A DNA stretch of 64,000 bases from Pseudomonas sp. QS1027 (GTDB lineage Bacteria > Pseudomonadota > Gammaproteobacteria > Pseudomonadales > Pseudomonadaceae): assembly GCF_002814235.1 (NCBI RefSeq), contig NZ_PHSU01000004.1, positions 248,001 to 312,000 on the forward strand, given 5' to 3'. Made by a program: the position numbers and the translations under genes. This document shows positions 51,210-63,200 of the stretch, one piece after another. Every line of letters starts with the position of its first letter. Positions within the stretch are counted from its first letter, which is position 1. The notes beneath the pieces are model-generated. The model searched no databases. It was not told the origin of the DNA and saw nothing but the letters and a program-made list of their open reading frames with translations.

Positions 51210-54200
51210 GCATCAATGAACTCTTGGCGACACTGAAGGCCAACGATGTCCACCTGACGGTCAAGGACGGCCAACTGGTGGTGAAGGGCAACCGTCTGGC
51301 ACTGAGTGCCAACGGTCTGGTGGAAAAGCTGCGCGAGCACAAGCCGGCACTGATCGCGCTGCTTGAGCAGGACCCGTCCCTGATGAGCAAGCGCGATGCC
51401 TCGGCATTTCCGGCTAACGGCATTCCGCCCGGTTGCACGCGCATCACGCCCGACATGCTGACCCTGGTCGCCCTCGACCAGACCGCTATCGATCAACTGG
51501 TCGAGGCCGTGCCGGGTGGGACGGCCAATATTCAGGACATCTACCCGCTGGCGCCTTTGCAACAAGGCATCCTCTACCACCACGTCAGCGCCACCCAGGG
51601 CGACCCCTACGTGATGCACGTGGACTTCGCCTTTGCCGACCGCGAACGTCTGCTGGCCTTTGTCGAGGCGCTGCGCCAGGTGATCGCGCGGCACGATATC
51701 CTGCGCACGTCGGTGCACTGGCAGGGGCTGGAAACACCGGTGCAGATCGTCTGGCGTCACGCCGAACTGCAGGTCGATACGTTGCTGGCTGGTGCGGATA
51801 CCACCCTGGATCTTGGCCAGGCGCCGCTGATTCGGTTGGCCTGTCGCGAGTACGCACAGGACCGCGGTGTGCAGGCGACCCTGTTGTTCCACCACATCGC
51901 CATGGACCACAGTGCCCTTGAGGTGGTGCGTCAGGAAATCCAGGCCTGCCTGCTCGGCCAGGCCGACCAGTTGGGTGCGCCGGTGCCGTTTCGCAACTAC
52001 GTGGCCCAGGCACTGCTCGGTGTCAGCGAGCAGGAGCACGAAGGGTTTTTCCGCGACATGCTCGGCGACCTCGACCAGCCGACCCTGGCCTACGACCTGC
52101 AGGACCTCAGCGGTGATGGCGCTGACATTGAAGAACACAGCCTGGGCCTGGACCTCGCGCTGTGCCAGCGTCTGCGCACCCGGGCCCGCAGCCTCGGCGT
52201 CAGTGTTGCCAGCCTGTTCCACCTGGGCTGGGCGCGGGTGCTGTCGGGGCTGACCGGGCATCAACGGGTGGTCTTCGGCACCGTGCTGATGGGGCGCATG
52301 CTCGGCGCCGAGGCCACCGAGCGGGCCCTGGGCATCTTCATCAACACCTTGCCGCTGCGCCTGGACCTGGGCGAACAGACCGTGCAGGCCGCCGTCATGG
52401 CCACCCATCAGCGCCTGACCGCGCTGATGCGCCACGAGCATGCGCCGCTGGCCCTGGCCCAGCGTTGCAGTGGCGTGGCCGCGCCGACACCGCTGTTCAA
52501 CGCCTTGCTCAATTATCGCCACAGCGCGCCGCCCCAGGCAGGCGGCGAGACCTGGCAGGGCATTGAAGTGCTGCATGCGCAGGAGCGTAGCAACTACCCG
52601 CTGGTCCTGAGTGTCGACGATCTGGGTGAGGCCTTCAGCCTTACCGCGCAGACATCACGCGGCATCGATGGGCGGCGCATTTGCGCCTATCTGGCGTGTG
52701 CGATGGAAAACCTGCTGGACAGGCTGGAACGCGCACCGCAGACCCCGGTCGAGCAGTTGGGCATGCTTCCCGGTGCCGAGCGCAGCGAATTGCTGGAAGG
52801 CTTCAATCCCCATCGGACAGCTTATGAAACCCACCTGACGTTGCACCAGCGCATCGAACAGCAGGCACTTGAACAACCCGATGCGGTGGCGGCGCAAGTA
52901 GGTGGGCGGCGTCTGAGCTATGGTGAACTGAATCGTCGCGCCAATGCCCTGGCCGGTCACCTGATCAGCCTCGGCGTGCGCCCTGATGATCGCGTGGCGA
53001 TCCTCGCCCGGCGCAGCCTGGATACCCTGGTCGGTCTGTTGGCGATTCTCAAGGCCGGTGCCGGTTATGTGCCGGTCGATCCGGCACATCCGGACGAGCG
53101 AGTGGGTTACCTGCTGGACGACAGTGCGCCCGTGGCGGTGCTGACCCAGCACGCATTGCTCGGGCGTCTGCCGGCGTTGGCTGTGCCGGTGATCGCCCTC
53201 GATCGCCCTGACTGGCCGGAGCAGGCCGGCAATCCTCATGTGCCGGGGCTGACATCTGCAAACCTGGCCTATGTGATCTACACCTCCGGCTCCACCGGGC
53301 AGCCCAAGGGTGTGATGGTCGAGCACCGGACTCTCAATAACCTGGTGGATTGGCATTGCCAGGTCTTCGACTTGCACGCCGGTAGTCATACCGCAAGTGT
53401 CGCCGGTTTTGGTTTCGATGCCATGGCCTGGGAAGTCTGGCCAGCCCTGTGTGCGGGGGCTGTTCTGCATCTTCCGCCAGCCGATATCAGTAACGAGCAG
53501 CTCGACGCGTTGCTCGACTGGTGGCTGGCCCAGCCGTTGGAGGTGGCGTTCCTGTCGACGCCGGTGGCGGAGTACGCCTTCAGTCGCGACTTGCGTCACC
53601 CGACGCTGCGTACCCTGCTGATCGGCGGCGACCGCCTGCGTCAGTTCCATTCGGACCCGGGCTTTGCCGTGATCAACAACTACGGCCCGACCGAGGCCAC
53701 GGTGGTTGCCACCTCGGGCCGGTTGTTGCCGGGTGGCGGGCTGGATATCGGCAAGCCGATTGCCAATACCCGGGTTTATCTGCTCGATGAGCAACAGCAA
53801 CTGGTGCCATTTGGCGTCGCGGGTGAACTCTATGTGGCTGGTGCCGGTGTGGCTCGCGGCTACCTGAATCGCCCGGAGTTGACTGCCGAGCGCTTCCTCG
53901 ATGACCCCTTTGCCGAGCAACCCGGCGCACGGATGTACCGCACCGGTGACCTGGCATGCTGGAATGCCGACGGCACTCTGGATTACCTGGGCCGCAATGA
54001 CGATCAGGTGAAGATTCGTGGGGTACGCATCGAACTGGGCGAGATCGAGAGCCAGCTCGGCCAGTTGTCGGGTATCGAGGAAGCGCTGGTCGTGGCCCGT
54101 GAGGACGAACCCGGTCAGCCTCGGTTGGTGGGTTATTTCACCGAACGGGACGATGTCACGCCGCTGACGTTGGGTGAATTACGCGCCGCGCTGTTGGCCC

Positions 54201-57200
54201 GGCTGCCTGGCTACATGGTGCCCAGCGCACTGGTCCGACTGGACAGCTGGCCGCTGACCGCCAATGGAAAAGTCGACCGCCGTGCCTTGCCGGCGCCGGA
54301 CCGCGAGGCGCTGCATACGGGGGAGTACCAGGCGCCGCAGGGCGAAACGGAAATGGCCCTGGCCGAGATCTGGAGCGAGCTGTTGCAGGTCGAGCGGGTA
54401 GGGCGTCACGACCGCTTCTTTGAGCTGGGCGGTCATTCCTTGTTGGCGATGCGCCTGGTTTCCCAGGTGCGTCAGCGCCTGGGCGTCGAGTTGAGCCTGG
54501 CAGATATCTTCGCCCAGCCGGAACTGGCGGCATTGGCCCAGGTGCTGGCCCAGGCAGCCGTCAGCCGTCAGCCGCCGATCGTGCCGGTGTCCCGCGACCA
54601 GGCCTTGCCGTTGTCGTTTGCCCAGCAGCGCCTGTGGTTCCTGGCGCAACTGGATGGTGGCAGTTCGGCTTATCACATCCCCGCCGGGCTGCGTCTGCGT
54701 GGCAGTCTGGATCGCATTGCCCTCAAGCAGGCACTGGATCGCATCGTTGCCCGTCACGAATCGCTGCGCACCACCTTTGTCCAGTGGCAGGGCCAGGAAG
54801 TGGAGCAACGCATCGCCCCGGCTGATATCGGCTTCAGCCTGCAATTGCATGTGCTGGCCGGGCAGGCAGAGGCGGAAGAAGAGCTGTTGTCCATCGCCGC
54901 CGAAGAGGTTCGCGAGCGTTTTGACCTTCTGCGTGGGCCGCTGGTGCGTGGGCGTCTGGTGCGCATGGCCGATGACGATCATGTGCTGCTGGTGACCCTG
55001 CACCACATCATCGCCGATGGCTGGTCCGCCGGGGTCCTGACCCGCGAGCTGGGCGTGCTCTACGAAGCCTTCCGCCAGGCAGAGGAGGATCCGCTGCCGG
55101 CGTTGCCGGTGCAGTACGCCGACTATGCGGCTTGGCAGCGCAACTGGCTGACAGGCGAAGTGCTGCAACAACAAGGACAATACTGGCAACAGGCCCTGGC
55201 CGGTGCACCGGTTTTGTTGACCTTGCCGAGTGATCGACCGCGTCCGGCACAGCAGGATTACAGCGGGCATAGGCTCGGCCTGGTCCTCGATGCTGACCTG
55301 ACTCGTGGTCTCAAGGCCCTGAGTCAACGGCAGGGCACCACCTTGTTCATGACGGTCATGGCCGCCTGGGCTGCGGTGCTGAGCCGGCTGTCCGGGCAGG
55401 ATGACGTGGTGATCGGCACGCCGGCGGCCAACCGCCTGCGCGCCGAGGTGGAGGGCTTGATCGGCTGCTTCGTCAACACCCTGGCGGTGCGTGTCGATCT
55501 CTCGGCAACCTTGAGCGTCGAAGCCCTGCTGCAACAGGTCAAGCGCCAGACCCTGGCCGCTCAGACCAATCAGGACCTGCCGTTCGAGCAGGTGGTCGAG
55601 CTGGTCCGTCCGCAACGCAGCCTGTCCCATAGCCCGATTTTCCAGGCGATGCTGTCCTGGCAGAACAACGAGAACGTCGATCTGGCACTCGGCGATCTGA
55701 CCCTGCAGGGCCTGGAGAACAGCGGTCACACGGCCAAATTCGACGTGCTGCTGGACATGGCCGAGGAGGGGGATTGCCTGTTCGGCAATCTGGAATACGC
55801 CACGGCGTTGTTCGACGAGTCGACCATGCAGCGTTGCCTGGGTTACCTGGAAGCCATGTTGCGTGGGATGGCGGCCGATGAGCGGGCGTTGGTGGCAGAG
55901 ATTCCATTGCTCGACGATGAACAGCGCCAGCACTTGTTGGAGGGCTTCAATGCCACCGCGGTCGACTATCCGCAGGATTTGACCTTGCATGGCCTGTTCG
56001 AGGCGCGGGTTGCCAGTTGTGGTGACTCGGTAGCGGTCGTCGACGAGAAGGGCAGCCTGACTTACGACGCACTCAACCGTCAGGCCAACCGTATCGCCCA
56101 TCGTCTGATCGGCCTGGGCATTGGTCCGGATGATCGGGTGGCAATCTGTGTCGACCGCAGCCTGGAAATGGTTGCAGGGTTGATGGGGATTCTCAAAGCC
56201 GGCGCTGCGTATGTGCCGCTGGACCCGGATTATCCGATTGATCGCCTGACCTACATGCTGGAGAACTGTGCTCCTGCTGTAGTCCTCACCCAAGAGGCTT
56301 TGCGTGCGGTGCTTCCAGCAAGCAGCGTACCGGTACTGTTGCTCGATCCTGAGCATGCCGAGCGTGAAGGTTTCCTCGCACAATCGGATAGCAATCCGCT
56401 GCGGGCTGAAGTCCGCCCAGAGCATCTGGCCTATGTGATCTACACCTCCGGTTCTACTGGTCAGCCGAAAGGCGTGATGAACGAACACCGTGGCGTGGTC
56501 AACCGCTTGCTGTGGATGCAGGACGAATACGGCCTGGATGCTTCGGATAGCGTGTTGCAGAAAACCCCGTTCAGCTTCGACGTCTCGGTCTGGGAGTTCT
56601 TCTGGCCTCTGTTCAACGGCGCGCGGCTGGTGATGGCGCGTCCAGGCGGTCATCGTGACCCGGGCTACCTGCGTGAAGTGATTCGCGAGCAGAACATCAC
56701 CACCTTGCACTTCGTGCCGTCGATGCTGGATCTGTTCCTAGCCCATGGTGAGGCCGGAGACAGTGGTCTGCTGCGGGTGATGTGCAGCGGTGAGGCTTTG
56801 CCAGGGCATCTGGTGCGACGCTTCAAGCAGCAGTTGCCGGAAGTTGGGCTGTTCAACCTGTATGGTCCGACCGAAGCTGCCGTGGACGTCACGGCCTGGG
56901 ATTGCGCCGGTCCTCTGGGCGAAACGCCGGACAACACGCCTATCGGCAAACCGGTGGCGAACACGCGGATCTATCTGCTGGACTCCAGCCGTCAGCCAGT
57001 ACCGTTGGGTGTGGCAGGCGAGCTGTATATCGGTGGCGTGCAAGTAGCCCGCGGTTACCTGAACCGTCCAGAACTGAGCGCCGAACGCTTCCTCGATGAT
57101 CCGTTCACCGCCGGGCGTATGTACCGCACAGGCGACTTGGGCCGCTATCTGCCGGACGGCACGGTGGAATACCTGGGCCGTAACGATGACCAGGTGAAGA

Positions 57201-60200
57201 TCCGTGGTTTCCGTATCGAACTGGGCGAAATCGAAGCGCGTCTGGCCGCTTATCCTGGCGTCAAGGAAAGCGTAGTCCTGGCACGGGAAGACAACCCTGG
57301 CGAAAAACGCCTGGTGGCTTATGTCACGGCGCAGCAGCCTGAAACGCTGCTGGAGATCGAAAGCCTGCGCGCTCATCTACAAGGCGCACTGCCGGAATAC
57401 ATGGTTCCGGCAGCCTACGTGCAACTTGATGCACTGCCATTGACCCCTAACGGCAAGCTGAATCGCAAGGCGTTGCCGGCGCCAGATGGTGGCGCATTGA
57501 TCAGCCGTGAATACGAGGCTCCACAAGGGGAAGCCGAAACCGTACTGGCGCAACTCTGGGCGGAATTGCTCAAGGTCGAGCGCGTGGGCCGGCACGACAA
57601 CTTCTTCGAACTCGGTGGTCACTCGCTATTGGCCGTCACGTTGCTCGCTCGCATGCGCCAGTTGGGCTTGAGCGCGGATATCCGCGTGTTGTTCGCTCAG
57701 CCGAGCCTGTCGGCGCTGGCAGCGACAGTCGGCGGCAGCACGGAAATCCTGGTGCCAGCGAACTTGATCCCTGACGCCTGCGAACATATCTCACCGGACC
57801 TTTTGCCTCTGGTGACACTGGACCAGACGCAGATCGACCGTATCGTCGCGAAGGTCCCCGGTGGCGGCGCCAACGTGCAGGACATCTACCCATTGGGGCC
57901 GTTGCAGGCGGGTATTCTTTACCATCACCTGGCAGCGGGCGAAAACGACCCTTATTTGCAGCAGACACGTTTTGCCTTTGCCAATTACGCACGTCTGGAC
58001 GCGTTCTGTAACGCCCTCCAGCGTGTCATCGAGCGCAACGATATCCTGCGCAGCTCGCTGTTTTGGGAAGGATTGCCGGCGCCGGTACAAGTGGTCTGGC
58101 GTGAAGCCCGTTTGCAGGTCGACGAGATCGCGCTGCACGACATGAACAACGCAGCCCCCATGGCCCTGACCCAGGCGCCACTGTTGCGCCTGGTGTACGC
58201 CCCTGACCCGGGTCACGGGCGGATCCTCGCCGTGCTGCGCTTCCACCATGTGGTCATGGACCATGTCGCCCTCGACGTCCTGAGCCACGAGTTGCAGGCC
58301 GTGCTGCTTGACCAGGAGCAACAACTGGCGGCTCCAGTGCCGTACCGCAACTATGTGGCCCAAGTACAGCAAGGGCCTGGCGATGGGGCCCATGAAGCCT
58401 TCTTCCGCGAACAATTGGGCGATATCGACGAGCCGACCTTGCCTTACGGCCTGCTGCCGGCCGCCGAAGAGGAAACGCCGCGCGAGGCCCGGCTGTCCCT
58501 GGACAAGGCCTTGGGTCGTCAGGTACGCGATCAGGCCCGGCAGTTGGGCGTCAGCGCCGCGAGCCTGATGCACCTGGCCTGGGCGCAAGTGCTGGGGCAG
58601 TTGTCCGGCCGCGACAGCGTGGTGTTCGGCACCGTGCTGCTCGGGCGCCTGCAGGGTAGCGAGGGGGTGGAGCGGGCCCTGGGTGTCTTCATCAACACCT
58701 TGCCGCTGCGCATCGATCTGGGCGTGCAGTCCGTGCATGAGGCCGTGCTGGACACCCACCGCCGGCTCAACGGCCTGCTCGCCCACGAACACGCGCAACT
58801 GGCCCTGGCCCAGCGTTGCAGTGCCTTGCCAGCCGGTGCGCCCTTGTTCAGCACGCTCTTCAACTATCGCCACGGCACAACGGCCCCGGCTGTGGATGAG
58901 GCGACTCGCTCGGCCTGGAATGGCATTGACCTGCTGCACGCCGAAGAGCGCAGCAACTACCCGCTGGCCCTGAGCGTCGATGATCTGGGCGATGGCTTCA
59001 GCCTGACCGCCCAGACGGCATGGAGCATCGATCCGCAGCGAATCTGCGTTTACCTGCACCAGGCCGTGGCCGCCCTGGTGCAGGCCTTGGAGCAGGACCC
59101 CGGAAAGGGCCTGGAACAACTGTCCGTGTTGTCGACGGGCGAGCGTCGGCGCCTGCTGGTCGACTTCAATGACACCGGTCTCGACTACCCGCGCGAGCAA
59201 CCGGTACACCGCCTGTTCGAACAGCGTGCGGCCCGTCATCCCCATGCGTTGGCCGCCGTGCACGGCAAGCACGCGCTGACCTACGGCGAACTGAACACTC
59301 GCGCCAACCGCCTGGCCCACTACCTGATGGCGCAAGGGGTCAGGCCGGACGAGCATGTGGCGATCCTGTTGCCGCGCTCCCTGGACTTGCTGATCGGCCA
59401 ACTGGCCATCGGCAAATGCGCGGCGACCTATGTGCCACTGGACGTCAATGCGCCGACCGAGCGTCTGGGCTACATGCTCCAGGACTGCCAGGCGGTCAGC
59501 GTGCTGGCCCACAGCGGGATGCCGCTCGACTTCGCCATCCGGCGCATCGACCTGGACCGCGTGGCCCTGGACGACCAGCCGACTCAAGACCCGGACCTGA
59601 CGCAAAGGTCCGACAGCGTCGCCTATGTCATGTACACCTCCGGTTCCACGGGGGCGCCAAAGGGCGTCCGTGTATCCCATCGCGGTATCGCCCGGCTGGT
59701 GTTGAACAACGGTTATGCCGACTTCAATGAACGCGACCGCATGGCCTTTGCTTCCAACCCCGCGTTTGACGCCAGCACGATGGAGATCTGGGGCGCCTTG
59801 CTCAATGGCGGGCAGGTACGGGTGATCGATCACTCGACCCTGGTGGATCCGACCCGCCTGCGTGTGGCCTTGGCCGAGGAGGGCATCAGCGTCCTGTTCC
59901 TCACCACGGCCCTGTTCAACCAGTATGTGCAACTGATCCCCGAGGCGCTGCAAGGCCTGCGCCTGCTTCTCTCCGGCGGCGAGCGCGCGGACCCGACGGC
60001 TTTCCGCCGGTTGCTGGGGCCGGCGCAAGGCCTGCGTCTGATCAACGTCTACGGTCCCACCGAGACCACCACCTTTGCGACCTCCTGCGAAGTGCGGACA
60101 GTGGCCGACGGCGCGGAGACGATCCCGATCGGTCGTCCCATCGGCAATACCCGCGTCTATGTGCTGGATGCCCATCGGCGCCTGGCCCCTTTGGGCGTGG

Positions 60201-63200
60201 TCGGTGAGCTGTATATCGGCGGCGACGGGGTGGCCAGCGGTTACCTCAACCGGCCTGAGCTGACGGCCGAGAAGTTCCTGGACGACCCGTTCAGCGAGCA
60301 GCCGGGGGCCAGGATGTACCGCACCGGCGATCTCGGTCGCTGGCTGGAGGATGGCCAGCTGGAATGCCTGGGGCGTAATGACGACCAGGTGAAAATCCGT
60401 GGTTTCCGTATTGAGTTGGGCGAGATTGTCAGTCGCCTGCATGAACTGCCGGGGATTGCCGAAGCCGTGGTCATGGCCCGCGAGGACGAGCCGGGCGGGG
60501 TACGCCTGGTCGCCTATTTCACCTGCCATCCGGACGTCGAGGTGCTGGCACCGGCGCAGATGCGTGTGGCGTTGCAGGCCCATCTGCCGGAGTACATGGT
60601 GCCGGCGGCGTTCGTCGAGTTGGCGGCATTGCCCTTGACGGCCAACGGCAAGCTCGACCGCCGGGCGCTGCCGAAACCGGAGCGCTCGGCGCTGTTCGGC
60701 CTGGCCTACGAAGCGCCCGAAGGTGAGTTTGAACCGGCCCTGGCGAAGATCTGGGGCGAGGTGTTGCAGGTGGAGCGGGTCGGTCGCCACGATCACTTCT
60801 TCGACCTGGGCGGGCATTCACTGCTGGCCATGCGCATGGTCTCCCAGGTGCGTCAGCAGTTGGGGGTGGAGTTGCCTCTGGGTGAACTGTTTGCCCTCGG
60901 CGAGCTGGCCGCTGTGGCCGCCGTTCTGTCCGCTGCCGGACGCAGCGAATTGCCGCCTATCCAGCCGGCCCCGCGGGATCAGCCGTTGCAGTTGTCGTTC
61001 GCTCAACAGCGGCTGTGGTTTCTGGCGCAAATGGAGGGTGGCAACCAGGCCTACAACATTCCCCTGGCCTTGAGCCTGCGCGGTAGCCTGGATGTCGGCG
61101 CGCTGGGGCGGGCGCTGGAGCGCATCGTCGAGCGTCATGAGGCCTTGCGCAGCGCTTTCGTCCCCCGTGACGAGGGTGCGCAGGTCGTGATTGCGGCCTT
61201 GTCAGCCGAGACCTTGCTACAGCGCGAGGATCTTCGCCGGCAGCCCGACGCCTTGGCCTCGCGCCTGCGGGAGGAAGCCGCTGAGGCGTTCGATCTGGTC
61301 CAGGGGCCGCTGGTCCGTGCACGACTGTTGCAACTGGATGAGGACCAGCATGTGCTGTCGCTGACCGTCCACCATATCGTCGCCGACGGCTGGTCGATGG
61401 GCGTGCTGATTCGTGAGCTCATGGCGCTGTACCCGGCCTTGCGTCAGGGCCAGGACGATCCACTGCCGGCGCTGGCGATCCAGTATGGCGATTACGCCGC
61501 GTGGCAGCGGCGCTGGCTGGCCGGTGAGCGGCTGCAACGTCAGGTCGCCTATTGGCGTGAGACCCTGGCCGATGCACCGACAGTACTGATGTTGCCCATC
61601 GATCGACCGCGGCCGGCCCAGCAGGACTTCGCCGGTGCCAGTCTGGCGATCCGTCTGGGCGCGCAGTTGAATGCAGGCCTGCGGGCCCTGGCGCAGCGTC
61701 GTGGCGTTACCTTGTACATGGTGCTGATGGGCGCCTGGGCGGCGCTGCTGGCGCGGTTGTCAGGCCAGGCGCAGGTGGTCATCGGCAGCCCCGTGGCGGG
61801 CCGTGGCCGCGCCGAGTTGGAGGGTCTGGTCGGTTTGTTCGTCAACACCCTGGCGGTGCGTATCGACACGGCCGGCAAGCTGACCGGTGCGGCGCTGCTG
61901 GAACGGGTCAAGACCTGTGTGCTGGAGGCCCAGGATCATCAGGATCTGCCGTTCGAGCAGGTGGTGGAGATCGTGCGGCCGACGCGCAGCCTGGCCCATG
62001 CGCCGTTGTTCCAGACCACCCTGAACTGGCTGGCCGGTGAAAGCACGCTGCCGCCCCTGGACGGGTTGGTCATCGCGCCGGTGGAGCAGACCAGTCAGGT
62101 GTCCAAATTCGACCTGTCGCTCAACCTTGGCGAGCAGGGCGAGGCGTTGGTGGGGTCGCTGGAATACGCCACCGCCCTGTTCGACGAGGCGACCGTGCGT
62201 CGTTATGCCGGATACTTCGAGCAACTGTTGCAGGCCCTGGTGACCGACGACCAGGTCGTGCTCGAGCAGTTGCCGCTGGTGGGCGACGTGGAGCGTCGAT
62301 ATCTGCTTGAGACGCTCAATGCCACCGGCCTGGATGTCCCGGCGGGGCAGAGCATTCATGCCTTGATCGAGGCCCAGGCGTTGCGGGCACCGCAGGCCCT
62401 GGCCGCCCAGGTCGGCGAGGACCGTCTGAGTTATGGCGAACTGAACCGTCGGGCCAATGCCCTGGCTCATCATCTGATCGGCCTCGGCGTGCGTCCCGAC
62501 GACCGTGTGGCGATCCTCGCCCGTCGCGGGCTGGATACCCTGGTCGGCCTGCTGGCAATCCTCAAGGCCGGTGCCGCTTATGTGCCGGTCGATCCAGCGC
62601 ACCCGGATGAGCGCGTCGGCTACCTGCTGGACGACAGCGCGCCCGTGGCGGTACTGACCCAGCAGACGTTGTTTGCCCGCCTGCCAGAGCTGGCCGTGCC
62701 GATGATTGCCCTGGATCGCCCTGATTGGCCGGAACAGTCCGGCAATCCGCAGGTGCCGGGGCTGACACCTGAAAACCTGGCCTACGTGATCTACACCTCC
62801 GGCTCCACCGGGCAGCCCAAAGGGGTGATGGTTGAGCACCGCACCCTCAACAATCTGGTGCACTGGCATTGCCAGGCCTTCGACTTGCACGCCGGCAGCC
62901 ACACCGCCAGCGTCGCCGGCTTTGGTTTCGACGCCATGGCCTGGGAGGTCTGGCCGGCGCTGTGTGCCGGGGCCGTGCTGCACTTGCCCCCGGCCGAGAT
63001 CGGCAACGAACAGCTCGATGCACTGCTCGACTGGTGGCTGGCCCAGCCGTTGGCGGTGGCGTTCCTGCCGACGCCCGTGGCCGAGTACGCCTTCAGCCGC
63101 GACCTGCGTCACCCGACGCTGCGTACCCTGCTGATCGGCGGCGACCGCCTGCGTCAGTTCCCTCGGGATCCCGGCTTTGCGGTGATCAACAACTACGGCC

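Noticed and set aside
54179..56710. Minus-strand open frame of 843 codons inside NRPS2
   Set aside because: It is an antisense shadow of modules 4-5; the plus strand has the catalytic motifs.
57791..60817. Minus-strand open frame of 1008 codons inside NRPS2
   Set aside because: It is antisense to conserved A, C and T domains read on the plus strand. Long antisense frames are common in GC-rich DNA, and it is His/Gln/Arg-rich with no family features.
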